From Solen grandis (taxonomy: Eukaryota > Mollusca > Bivalvia > Adapedonta > Solenidae), in NCBI GenBank assembly GCA_021229015.1, contig CM037788.1, positions 56,107,525-56,171,524 of the forward strand: a DNA stretch of 64,000 nucleotides, read 5' to 3'. Under the pieces are notes generated by a model. The model saw only the letters and a list, made by a program, of their open reading frames with translations, had not been told where the DNA came from and did not search any database. The position numbers and the translations under genes are program-made. This document shows positions 21,340 through 34,100 of this stretch, in pieces. Every line of letters begins with the position of its first letter. Position 1 is the stretch's first letter.

Positions 21340-21450
21340 TTATTCATGTACCGTGTAGAATCTGAGCTACAATTTGAAACCCTTATCAGATAGCTTCTTC
21401 CAGAGACTGTCTGATCTTGGTCTGCTCTGTTTTATAAAGTAAAGGGTTAA
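21340..21450 (+). repeat. Dispersed repeat 'R1', copy 4
   Basis: Contains TATTCATGTACCGTGTAGAATCTGAGC, TTATCAGATAGCTTCTTCCAGAGA and CTGTCTGATCTTGGTCTGCTCTG, matching copies at 12,640 and 20,545. About 315 bp downstream of the HMGCL stop codon. Confidence 0.45.
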
Positions 21451-21701
21451 ACTGATATATGAAGACTTAAGTTGAATTCCAGGAAGATATGGTAAGCAAG
21501 ATATATGTGTACTTGTATTATGTGTAAAATAGTAATAATGGTATGCAACTTTATTAAAGGATATACTTGTATTATAGGGAAGAGTTTTGTTGTAGATAGA
21601 AGGGGGAAAAAAAAGATGTGATAGCTGAATTATAAGCATGTTTTCATTCACCATTCTTGGTCATTTTAAAATCAGTTGAACATTTTTTTTTTTGGAACAT
21701 G

Positions 21702-21811
21702 TGTGTCACCTGTTGAAGCTTGATAGAAAAAGTGTGACAGACAGACAGGAATGGACGGACATACAACAGGAAAGTGTTCCTATGTCCCTTCTGCTTACAG
21801 CAGGTGACACA
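21702..21811. mobile_element. Short TGTGTCACCTG inverted-repeat element, copy 1
   Basis: 110 bp bounded by TGTGTCACCTG and CAGGTGACACA as inverted repeats, with a core rich in GACAGACAG/GGACGGAC. Related copies are at 33,864-33,970 and 39,806-39,911. No coding capacity; a small MITE-like family. Confidence 0.65.
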
Positions 21812-24549
21812 AAAATCAACATTTTTACAAACACTATATTTCATGAGTAAGTTACGTATGCTTTTAAATTATTATATCTCCATATATAGATATATCCAGC
21901 TCATCATGGTGTTCCCCATCCCATTGGACACTCACATTACATGAAGGCAAGGTGGGATGCATTACCTTTAGTGATTGTTTAAGTTATTCACAAAGTGATT
22001 TTGGAGGCTCTTTATGAATCCTGTCCTGCATGTTGTCTTGTCCTGTTTTGCAGAAATTTGCATGTTTTAATATTGTAAGGCAGTATAAAGGGGATATTAA
22101 TGGCTGTCACTTATAGCACTAGTTTGTAATGAAAGCACATTTAATTAGATTTATATATTGAAAAAAAAACCTGAATGGGGGGGGATTATATCTTAATTTA
22201 TACTTAATATGGGAAAGAAAAATATTATATAAGTATTGTTTCATTAGATCCCTAGCATATCCAGCACTGTTATGGGAGAGAGACTGTTGTCCTTTAGTAG
22301 CAATTTTGATTGCATGATGTTGAATTTGCGACAGGAATATTTAGGCAAGTGAAAAACTTGTATCAGCCTGTTCCTTTCAAGCTGATCAGGTATGTACAGT
22401 TAGCTTTTGGTTGAGAAAAAAAATCTTTTTACAAAAGAAAACTGCAAACCAAATCATTGTGTAACCTGGCTAGTCACAAAAGTTACTTATATGGTTAACT
22501 GATATGGTTTTATACTGATTATGGATGTGTTATGTGTTAGTTTAAACTGATTTATTTTTTGCCATCCTTTGTGAATTGCTTATTGAGTATTGTACAAAGA
22601 TTTTTTGTTTTGTTTTGATTTTTTATCATAATTTATGTCATTATTTAACGTAGTGATGGAATGAGATTTATGAACAAGGAACAAATGTAAGGGCCATATT
22701 TGCAAAGCATCTTGTGTTCATATATGTATTTTACCCCCTTTTTTTAGGAATTAGGGCATTGTTCAGATTTCATTCTAAATTTCAAATTACCAAGGTTTAA
22801 GTCACCTAATTTTGTACTTTTTAAGAGCAAGAAAAATTGTAGTCATAATTAAATAGACTTGTCCTTTTCTACTTATAAGATGCTTTTTAACAATACAAAA
22901 GTTATATGGGGTTACCATGCGTCCCAGTGATACAGGGAATAGTGTATAAGATTGGATGTTTTGTAAACATAGCATAGTGTGACGGCCATTTATTATAAAC
23001 GGATTTACAACATACCTCACAGATACTCCTGTGCATATGTATCAAGGGTTGACTCAAAACTTTGTCATTCCCTTCTGTTACTGTATACAATTAAATTTCG
23101 CTATCAGTCCTCAAATTAAAGTTTCAACGGGAAAAAAGATAGAGTCCTTGTGTATGGTTGTGTTTCTTATGATTGACAGTGCTAGCCATTGTATGTGCTT
23201 ATATTATGTTTTGTTTTAGTAACTTTGCTACATATTGCATTATAAGCATTCATTTGAATGTGTCTGTGATACACTGCCAGTATACATGTACATTTTTTAT
23301 TAATGTTTCTAAAGTACAAATGTAATGTTTCCCTTTCATATTTTTATGTGCATGTTAGGTATTTGATCCAGTCCCCACTAAAAGTTGGTGTCATACAATG
23401 TACCACTGGTATTGGATATATTCAAGGGGTGTTCATGAAGTATTTAGAAAAGACATAATAACTATTCAGTATTCCCTTGGGTATTAGCAAGTGCTGTCCT
23501 TGTGATCATACATGTATACTACTAAGTAGTGGCGTTGTCATGACGATGAATACTGTTAAAAGAATCTCATTGCGCTATTTTAATTCTTATGCATTACTTA
23601 ATTTTCTTGAACCTTATTCATGAAAATTATGTCACTGGTGATGTCATCACTTCATATAAATATGTGAATTAATGACATCTTTTTTACAGAAAAATAAAAA
23701 GTTCTGAAACTAGGGCTTTTATATGATAAGTTGTAAAAATGTTTCATAAAAGGTAGGTCAGATAGCTTTGCCAGTATTGTTGTGATTTAGGTTTGTACTT
23801 GAGCTTCGAGAAATGCCAGTCTTGCATTGAAGTAGGCCTGAAGCAAGTCTATTTCTTTTACCTAGGTTCCAGTTATACTATTATTTGCTCTTTGAAGTCG
23901 TTGATTTTAACTCATACCGATAAACTTTTCAGCCATTATACACATGTATTTGAAGACAGTTTCTTGAACGTGTGTAGAATTATATGAAAGGATATCATGA
24001 CAATTTATATAATGTTATAGAGAAGTTTATGAGGTATCATAATTGAAGAGGCAGACATCGGGGTTAATAATTTGGTACCCAGGTGCCAGCAATTTTCTGC
24101 CCAACCCATGGGTACCCTGGTACTCGTTTCAGCCTTACAGTGATGATAGAAAGTATGTATGAATGCTATATGAATGTTTATGATGTTGATTTTAGAGAAA
24201 ATTTTATTTGTTGATGTTGGGAATTTATTTATGAATCGTGTTTTACAAATGAAAGTACAATAAAAATTATCATCTCCATTTTTCTGTTCTATTCATATTT
24301 TAAAACACATGCACCTAATAATTTTTTGACTAACAGATTAAATGAAAATATTATCACTGTGATGTGCATGTTCTTCATGACTGAAGAATCATTTTGAACA
24401 TTATGGGGGTATACAACAATGTTTCGATTTTTTATTGGCTAAGGTCGTACACAGAAACTTGGTTGCTCATTCAGAAAATTTTAGAGAACGGGAATGTTAT
24501 CGTAAGACTGATCCCGATGGCCAAGTTCTTAAAGCGTTATCCCCAATTT

Positions 24550-25045
24550 ACAGTTGTTGTGAGTTTCGATTCCCTGGCCACTCCAAATACTAAGATTTTA
24601 AATGTTACTTGGTAATGCTCCCTTGCTTGGCAGGGTTATCATATAAGGGTTCTTTTACAGTAGACTGGTTGAATTTTCACCAACAATACTTAGCTAGTAA
24701 GATACACATTCTACCATTAAAATTTTATGAAATATTCAAGTTCACGACTAAGTTGAAATGAATTATTACCTTAATAACAATAATTAATAAGAAATGAATC
24801 ATTTGGGTATTTTTATTAGAGGAATTACTAATGAAATTGGATCTTAAGTATTTTTCTTAATGCTAAGAATTGTTAGTGGAATTCGACCCAGGTTGGCCCA
24901 GTGTTGGGATAATGTGACTGGGTGTAGTATCATGCCACTGATACTGCAGTGGAGAAGCAATATATCTGTCAAGTAGACATAGTTTCCAAATGACTGAAAT
25001 ACTGTCCATGGGACGTAAACCCAACAAACATTTACAGGTAAAATG
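24550..25045 (+). repeat. Interrupted RUDI-like SINE
   Basis: The 5' half (24,550-24,672: GAGTTTCGATTCCCTGG as the B-box region, then GCTCCCTTGCTTGGC and CATATAAGGG) and the 3' half (24,885-25,035: AGGTTGGCCCAGTGTTGGGATAATGTGACTGGG.. CAAATGACTGAAATACTG.. GGACGTAAACCCAACAAACA) match one SINE. About 210 bp of unrelated AT-rich DNA separates them. Confidence 0.55.
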
Positions 25046-26028
25046 ATTTTAAAGGAATTTATTTCCAAAAAGAATGCACTCTGTTCAGGCCTAATGTGGC
25101 AAGACTCTTTTAGTATGATAGAATTTACTATGTGAATGAACTGGTCCTTCAAAATTATACAGGATTATGCTGGATCCTAAAATAAGCAAAAGTAGGAACC
25201 TCTTTAAAAATCTGGTCTTAATTACTCAGTGCTAAGAAATGCTTAAATACTTTATGGGGACTGTCATCATTCTTGTTTCTCTAGTGAAAATATTTAATTT
25301 CTTAACAAATATTGTTAGACACTTAAGTAATAAATTATGCCAACTTTGTCATATGACTGATTTTTTTTGTAAAACAGGAATGATGAAATGAGTTTTTACT
25401 TAATTTAAGTATTGCTTAGCACTATAAAGCATTGTTGATGGAATTCAAGCCCAATTGTGGGGAGGTCTTATGCAGTTGGACTACAGTGCACGAGTTAATT
25501 TGCAGGTCACTATTCTTGCACGTAGTTGGGTTCATACAATCATCCCTCAACATTTTGCACCCAACAAAGCTTCAAAAGTCTCAGTCATTACCAGTACACA
25601 ACTTTTTTAGGAAATTTAAATATACGGATCTGAAGAATCAAACAAAGCATGACAAATTGTTAAAATTGCCATGCCATGTCTATCAATGAAAAAGAAATGG
25701 CCTAGATATTATACCTTTACAATCTTTCAAAAATTAATATTTCATGTAAAACAAAAATCAAGAAGGAAATGCATAAACATTGCTTTGATACCAATCTCTC
25801 AAAATATCTTCAAATACTTATTTTTTTATTTACAAAGTAAATATTTGACACAAACTGTGTTCGAATAATAACAAAATTCCCTTCTTCTGGAAAGTCAATT
25901 CAGCAGCAATAAAATCACAGTTTTCAAAATACTCTGAGAAATTTCCAGAAATAGTGTTCATATAAACTGGAACAGTGGTCCACAAAAGTATCACAGGTTT
26001 ACAACATTGCAATGGTGGTGTGAATCTT

Positions 26029-29000
26029 TTATTTCTTAGGTGCAATTATTCCTTCAAGTTGTGTCTGAAAAAAAAGATAAAAAATATTTTGATATTTTAG
26101 ACTTTTAATGCTTCATAAATAATACTTGTATTAACATAAAATTAATAACAAAAACTTTAAAAAAAAAAAACCATTTAAAATGAACCAAAAATAAGCAATA
26201 ATGCCGATATGAATTACAATATGTTTACATCATAATTAATGTTTAAGAAAAAGAAATACTCAAACTCAAAAAAGATTTCATTTTCATTATAATCTATTAG
26301 AATATATTAATATAGGACCTTCTTTACAAAAATATGATGAAATCATTTGTAGTTTGTATGAAAATTTGCGTTTCTTTGTGATTCACCTTTAAAGTTCCAA
26401 CAAATTCAGTAGATGATTATCCCATCCCAAACTATATGTATATCAATCTCTTTCTCTATTAGAATACTGCTGTTAGGGTCCTATTCATAAAATCTAAATA
26501 CTGTTTCCTTAATCATAATAACAATTTCTATTCCCCAAATATGAGATTTAACCTTTCATCATAGAGGACCATAATCTATGCAAACTGGAAATGAGATTTT
26601 TTAATTAAATTGAAGGTTTAAGTGTTTTCGCAGTGGCTTTATGTTTATCCTATTGAGTGCGTCAAAATGAGTCTATATGAGGGAAAGGGTTAAAGAAATC
26701 CAAGGCCATTTCCAAGAGCATGCTTATAAAGCAAGCATGTAAACTTGCTTTTAACAAGGCTAATGAATAAGGGAATTCTACATCATTAAAGTTCAAATTG
26801 AGGGAAATCCCAATCTGAGTGGTTTTGTGATATATTCATGCATGTACTTCCTAATTGTGTGTGTGTGTGCACGTATGTGTGTGAGTTAACACTCGAATAC
26901 TTTTGAGTACCTACCTTCAGTTGCTGGTTGGTCCTCTTGAGGAACTGGATTTCCTCTGTGTGTTTCTTCTCCTCCACCTGTCTCTGCTCCTGTGCACGCT
27001 TCTCAATCTGTTCACACTTGGCCTTCAGCTCATTCACAGTCTTCTCCAGCTCTCTCTTCTCATCCTCCAACTCTGAAATCTGCAACACACACCAATATGT
27101 TACACGAGTTACCATGACAACCACACCCAACTGTCAGGTGAAGATTGTTTTGGGATTATTTTTTTTTATATAAATGTACACTAGGTTATATATAAATTGT
27201 TATTATATATTAGCAAAAAAAAAAAAATACAGTGTAATTATAAAATATTAGAAAATATAAGGTTTTCTATGTAAAAAAGAAGGAAATTGCTATGAAAAGA
27301 ATGATACTCTCTGAAATAAATAAACATAACCAAAAACATTTATGATAACAAAAGATATAGATAAAAAAAATAATAATAAAAATAACATGCTAAAACATTT
27401 AAAAGTCTCAGTACATTTATATGTGACTATGCGGTTTTTGTTGTTGTTTTTTTGGAGGGGGCCGGGGGGGTTATTGTTGTTTTTAATACTTAAGTACATG
27501 ATTTTCCTTCTATCAGAGGCAGTTCATGAGCATTTTCTCCTCTAAAAACTTCTTAAGATTCATACATTTTCCAAAGAAAAATATTGTTTATATAACTGCA
27601 AATAGATTTTTCTTCTCCCAGAGTCTACATAAAAGTGCTTTACCCACCCACCCCTTCCAAAAAAAAAAAAATAAAATGATGGAGTATTAAGGGGCATGTT
27701 TACCTGCAGATAGATAAAATATATAAAATGACAATGGTGAATAGTGATGATAAATTTGTTTTCTCACAATGTGTTGAGACAAGAATAGATTTTGTTAATG
27801 CTGATTTTGAGTTTTGTGAATTTATTTTCTTCTTAAAATAATATAGTTTTTAGGATATACATATAACTTTGTGACTTCTGTGAACAATAAACGTTTGTGG
27901 AGATGAGAAATATATAATATTAAAAAATGAAAGCAAATTGATTGTGATGCTACAATAAAGTGAAACATATGAAGAATTACAACACTGAGAAAATGTACAC
28001 TGGTTTTGGCCCTCAAGGGACGTGTCTGGACCTTTTTAGGGAGGACAGGGGTTGGGTAACATAAGGTTTTTCCTTGTAACATTACAAGGGACAGCTACTC
28101 TGCTGTTGACAGCAGTGTTACCTTGATATCTACAGTACTCTGAAGAGTTAAACATCAACATTTATTATAAATAGATATGTTCTACATACAATATATTTAT
28201 GCCGCAACACTTGCACTCATTTCATGTTCAGGTACAGATATCAAAACCATAAATAGATTTGCACACTTATGATAATGGCATTTATAGCCATGCATGTCTT
28301 GGCAAATTTTTCTTCAAGTTTGCTCATTTTTCTTGTAGATTCACAGTTATCACATTTATGCAGTGACCTTTTAGCAACATATAATCCCATTCAATTGGCT
28401 TACCCGTTTCTATGCTAATACAAAGGCTACAATGGCTGACTTTACAAAACTGAATTTCATCAGGATTACCTGGTTACCTTTGTGCTATTTATAGAAGTTG
28501 ATAGATTGACTGGTTAGATGAATATGATGTTAAAAGAGAGATGGTGTCATTTAAAATGCATGTTTAAAAATTACTGGTATAAATGGCAAATAAAACATGT
28601 AAATATTACTCTGAAAAAATGTTCAGAATGTGCTTGACTAAACAGCTTAGGTAAGAACATGTTATTTTAATAATAAAAGTATTATATAAAACTGTTGCAT
28701 GGTTGTCTATCTGGTTGTGCAACATGCTTATGAATATAAGTGGACATAAGAAATGAAACATCTGGACTTAAGTTTAGATTGCTAGAGATGTTTAAAAATA
28801 TACCGGTGGTCAACTTGGGAGAAAAGACAAGTAATTTTAAATGTATGATGATTTTTTATTTTCACAGCAGCTGATTTAATAATTACTATCAGTAACATAG
28901 GTAATGAAATAGAATTTCATGACAAAGTATATACATTGTATCTATAAAATCCAAAATCATATAAATGCCTTTAAATGATAAGGAATAGAATAAGAATAAA

Positions 29001-30969
29001 TTCTAGCAAACTTTATAAAAGTGTCCATGAAAGAAATATGATGCATAACAAATAAACTTACCCTCTTCTCCATGTCTGCCTTGCCTTGTTCTGCCTGAAG
29101 AGCTTTTCTCATTCCAAAAGCTACACTGCTCTCATACAGAGTCTGGTAGGCTGCTATTGTCATCCTAATCTCGTCTCTAACTCGTAACAGTAGCAGTCCT
29201 CTCTCTGCACAGTTGATGGTTACTTGTCGGATGAGTTCATCTGAAAAAAAAAATGCAACTCTCACAGTTTATATTTTCAATTTTAAAACAAGAACAGATT
29301 ATCTTTTTTCATCCAAATGATATACATGTATTTGCCTGCATCTTCTCTTACGTACAACTTTCAAAAAGTGAATTGTTTATAGATATTATAAAGAAAAAAA
29401 TATCTGTCATCATGTACCTGGGTAAGTAAAATGTCAGTTAAAACTTCATGGGAGGACTTCCTTGCAACAAAAATTTCTTCTTTCAGAGTTATTATGGTCC
29501 AAGCTTACCAAAACATTGGGAGTAGAGCTCTCTTCGGACTGGACAGATTCCTGTCTCCCTGGCCTGTCTCTGCTGCAGCCGGCGGTCAAGTTCCTCCTGC
29601 AGATTGACCACATCCAGTCTAGTGGCAGGAGTACTGGAAACCTGTTGTACCCATAGCTGACCACTTTCTGTCCACTCTCTGGGGGGAAAGTTTATTTCAA
29701 AGTCAGTTTTTGTTTTTAAATACATAACTGTCAGACACTTATTTTATTTCCAACATCCATAAAAACTCATACAAACAAGTTTGAAGGGAACTAAAGATTA
29801 AAATTAATGAAAAAAAAATATTTGGCTACAAAAATGCTTGGGTTTGTCTTCAGTGTGCTCAATGCTCAGCCCTGAAACTATTTCAAACAAATTTTTGATG
29901 TAATACATAAATAGGTATGTAATAATTTATTTTTAGTAGATTAGAGCAAGGTTGGAGACTGTAAAATTCTAATGAACCACTCATCTGTTTTGAATTTTTT
30001 ATCCTGAATTTTTCTATTAAACATTTACATTATTAACAAAGACTTTAATGCTTCCTTGCTATGTATATTTATTTTTTCCAGTCAGTATCATTTATTCATA
30101 TTACGATAGTGACAAATTGATTGCTACTTTGAGAAGTGTGAAGATTTTGCAGGTGTTAGCATAACTTACCTTGGTGGCAGAATTGAATTTAAAATCTCAT
30201 CTGTTTGTTGGGCAGCTTTGGCATCAACTGGGGCCAGTTTCTGTTTGGCTGGTGGGTTTGGGACTGGACCAGCACCAGAGGGTGGAGCGGGACTTGCTTT
30301 CAGAGCTCTTGCCTGTAATAGAAAAACACTATATTCAGTGCCAGTATATTCAATATGTTGAATGTGGGCAGTAAACGGAAGAGAAAAACAAATGGGCTAA
30401 AGTCTTCAAAATATCAGAGAATATCTGTCGCTTCTTCAGATATCAAATAAATCTCAGTTCAAGACCTCTTTTGGAGATGGCCCTTCTTAAAACTTGAGCA
30501 GCCTGCAGTCCATCTGCCCTATCAGGTGTTACCAGCAAGTCTTATGGTAACCTTTCCCATCAGAGAAGCAGATCTGACACAGCTCTACTACACATGTTGG
30601 TAATAGCAAATAACAACATCGCACAAATGCTAACTCAACCTGAACTATCGACCATGTATTACAATATACAATCTTGTGTCTGCCATAACACTCAAAATAT
30701 AAACAGTATAATAACTTCCTCAAATAAATTGGAAGTTAAATAATTAGAGTTTTAAACATAAATAATTTTTTATTGAGGCGAAAATGTCTAAAACGCTCGT
30801 CTAATTATCAGCATTTCAGAATCAAAATACGACTGAGCAAACAAGATCTTATAACATTTATACTTTCTTTTGTTTAAATATTACTTACCCTCGGTGTTGT
30901 CTTAACTGGATTTCTACTGACAAGGACAGGGTTGTCGTATTTGACGAGAGAAACGTTTGGAGGAATCAT
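26029..30969 (-). CDS. DNALI1: Axonemal dynein light intermediate chain (p28-type), six exons, complete
   Basis: Light chain of inner dynein arms in motile cilia and flagella. Exons in transcript order on the minus strand: 30889-30969, 30170-30312, 29509-29678, 29062-29240, 26915-27079, 26029-26064. All are GT-AG with matching phases, giving 257 residues, essentially the length of vertebrate DNALI1/p28. It opens MIPPNVSLVKYDNPVLVS, has a Pro/Ala-rich linker (about 30-60) ending in EILNSILPPR, and then the highly conserved block with VQQVSSTPATRLDV, QRQARETGICPVRRELY and NCAERGLLLLRVRDE. The C-terminal half is coiled coil (about 155-250, heptads such as ELEDEKRELEKTVNEL), ending IIAPKK. Divergently transcribed from EMC2. 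Confidence 0.96.
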
Positions 30970-31121
30970 TTTTGCTGTGTTTTTCTTGATTCCAGTATCA
31001 CTCTACTGCTTTCTGTCCACAATTTACACTGGTGTCCTTGGAAACGGTAGAGTGCGCAGGCGCAGTTAAAATCTCGTCTTGAAACCTCGTAGTCAATAAT
31101 ATCCGGTGTGAATTCGGCGAG
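30970..31121. promoter_or_regulatory. Divergent DNALI1/EMC2 promoter
   Basis: Only 152 bp separate the two start codons, so both 5' untranslated regions and core promoters must share or overlap this interval. GTGTCCTTGGAAAC (31032-31045) is 10/14 identical to the RFX X-box consensus and has an intact GGAAAC half-site. TGCGCAGGCGCA (31053-31064) is one base from the palindromic NRF1 site. X-boxes are the standard switch of ciliary genes; NRF1 sites are common in broadly expressed bidirectional promoters. No TATA box is evident. Confidence 0.62.
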
Positions 31122-34100
31122 ATGTCTCGACAAATGACATGGGAGGGTAATTATCATGTTAATTGGTGAATTACTTAAATATTCACTGTAAAGGACCGAG
31201 TAATACATGTATATCGGGACAATTTATTGAAATATTTGCATTTTTCTACATTTGTTCACCCATTTCATTGTAAAATCTGACCCTAAAGGAAAACCCAATA
31301 AAAGGGAAGCTACTCTTTACGTTCAAAGCTCTTGATAATTATTTGCGGTGCAGTAATTTTTTTCACTTACTGTCTGGGACGATTGATGTTGTTTTTTTTG
31401 TTTTTTTAAGATAGATCGATAATAGTGTTTTAACACCGTTATGTATATTTCTGTTCAACGTTGTGTACAATACCCGGTGTAATTGCCAAGTCGTCCCTAG
31501 AAATATCGTACTTTTACACTAAACTGGACCAAAAAAAAAAAGTGAAATACTTTACCAAAATAACTGTGCTGGAGTATCTTACTTTATATGACAGTTTTGC
31601 TCATTTCTTAAGTATTCATACTCTCACAATGCATAGTTGGGTTGTTTCATTATTCATTAAAGTGGGGTGACAGACGATATGAACTAGTCCTATAAATAAG
31701 CTATAGCGTATCGATTTTGACATTTTGATGCTATGTCTTAGGCTCACTGTATACATTAATGTAGCCAATTCTTTCAATAAGATTAAGTATAAAAAATGGC
31801 AATTCACTATGAAATTGAAAACACATAAACTTATGGCAGACACAATTTATCATATTACTATTAGTGAAGGAAATTGTCATACATCAACATTTAGAAGGTG
31901 AAATACTTTATATTTATTTCTTCTAAAGATTTCATATATTTTACATAACACTGATTTGCACAGTAAGATGGTGGACAATTGATAACTTTGTTAGATGTGT
32001 CAACCACAAAAGGATTTTTTCGATATTGTAATTTGTAATGATAATATTTCGAATGGCAAGCGATCAGTTAGTAAGCTTTTATGTTTCATTTCTATATACC
32101 AGAGTTCTTGTGTTAACGGATGAGTGAAACTTATTTTAGGTTTTGCTACATAAACCTATACAGGAAGCCATAAGACTTCACATAACAATAAAAGTAAAAA
32201 TGTTAAAAATCAGTCTTTTTAATGTTGAAGATGAATAATGATATGCGAGGGCTTATAGGTCTAGATGTGAACATGTGTGGTTAAATAGATGTCAATACTG
32301 TGCTTATAATGATAATATAACTTCCATAAAAAAAAAAAACATTATACTAAAGAAAAAAAATATAATTATTTTAAAAATTGAAGATGATCTTAAATAACAG
32401 TGTACAAATAAATCAAATCCAAAATGCTTCAACATGAACAAATTTAAATTAGAAATAAAGATTGTAAGAATAATTATTTGTTAATAAATATACAAATAAC
32501 CGTCCCCGGTGGCCAAGTGATTAGAGCATCTGCCTCGGGAGCAGGAGGTCATGGGTTTGATCCCCGGCTTCGACATACCAAAGTCGTAAAAAATGGTACT
32601 GTTACAGCTCCCTTGCTTTAAGCTCAGCATTTAAGGGTAGTTCAGGGTGCCCATTCACGCAAAACTGTGCGTGAATCACGCAAAAAAAAATATGTACACG
32701 CAGATTTTTTAACATTGATGGGTACATGTACGCCGATTTTTTTTGGCCAAAAAATAAGCTTATTAAACGAAAATATTGCTGATAAAACGGGTTTTCATTA
32801 CAAATCTGCCAGATTTTGTCGATAAACTAACGCTTGACACTTTTTGGACGGCTCACGCATCACGGTAATTGAACCGAAAACGTATGCAAAACCCGTACGA
32901 TGTGTCGTCTGAACGGCCCAAAAGAAAGGAATCTATCCTCGATTTTTTCAAATTGAAAGAAAGTAAGTTGAATTCAAACAGACCAAAACAACAATCTAAA
33001 TACCTACGTTACATCCAGGTTAATTCATCTTGTTAGAAACATTATGAATTGTAAAAAAGACGATTTTCCGCGTCTATGTAAATGACATGGAATTCGGATA
33101 TTGCTAATGTTCGGATACGGAATTTCTTAGTTGTTTTATGTTTACGTTCGACGTTGTTTGAATTATACCTAATGTATTTAAGTCAAATAAGTAACAGAAC
33201 AACGCTTTTGAAAATAAATAACGTGTTCTTTCCAATAATATATATATATAAGTATATTTTGTACCCTGATTTTTTTGTCTGTATCCCAATTTTTTCAAAC
33301 CAGTGGGTACATGTACCCAAATTATTGAAAGGCAGTGGGCATGCTGTAGTTGCAGGACTGGTTGGCCCAGTGTCAGGATAATGTGACTGGGTGTGGTATC
33401 ATGCCACATGTCTATGGTGTGGTACTGCAGTGTGGCAGCACTACTGTCTCAATACTGTTGGTGGGACGTTAAACCAAACAAACAGACAAATAAATAAAGT
33501 AAAAGTTCATTTTCTTACAGACACGTATTTCACTTGTGTGACTATTGTCAATTTGAATAAACTTTGCATAAAATATGTTCATAGAAAAAACCAAAGTGGT
33601 TCACATTGTTTAATAAATGGGTTCACATTGTCTTATGAAGTGGTTCACATCGTCTTGAAGAACAGTGCACATCATCTAGGGTACAATCTGATAGGGGTTC
33701 ACTTGGTCCGTAATTCACAAAAGTGCATTGTGTATCAAATTTACCTCTGATATCAAATCTAGTATAGAATAAACTTGTAGAGATGGTTTCATATCTAAAC
33801 TTATCAGCGGATATCATACTGGGGGAGTCAAAAATCACTGTACTGGACCGCTAAGTCTCTTTTTGTGTCACCTGCTGTAAGCAGAGTCGAAACATAAGGA
33901 TCACTTTTCTGTTGTCTGTCCGTCTGTCTGTACATCACACATTTTCTGTCGCCCTTCAGCAGGTGACACATGTGTTCCAAAGAACACTCTTGTGCTGAGC
34001 AGCTGACTGAAGGCTGTCCCATTGTCCCAAGTATGAGGAAGATCCATGTTATTGATATGTAGTTTATTTTGACCTCAGAGGCCAGAGATGTGCTGCGGAA

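Larger units (their letters stand above)
21026..26028. other. 3' flank of HMGCL and convergent intergenic space
   Basis: No further gene is recognised between the HMGCL stop and the end of the convergent DNALI1 gene. AATAAA hexamers occur near 23,694 and 24,261; the true HMGCL polyadenylation site is undetermined. Repeats inside are another R1 copy (21,340-21,450), an inverted-repeat element at 21,702 and a broken SINE at 24,550. Short open frames here (for example 24,394-24,615 and 25,432-25,689) are SINE-derived or featureless. Confidence 0.5.

Noticed and set aside
24394..25152. Short open frames of 73-102 codons
   Set aside because: They overlap the broken SINE and carry SINE consensus words rather than protein signatures.
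29446..29725. Overlapping plus- and minus-strand frames as separate genes
   Set aside because: All are readings of or around DNALI1 exon 3, whose true frame is fixed by splice phase.
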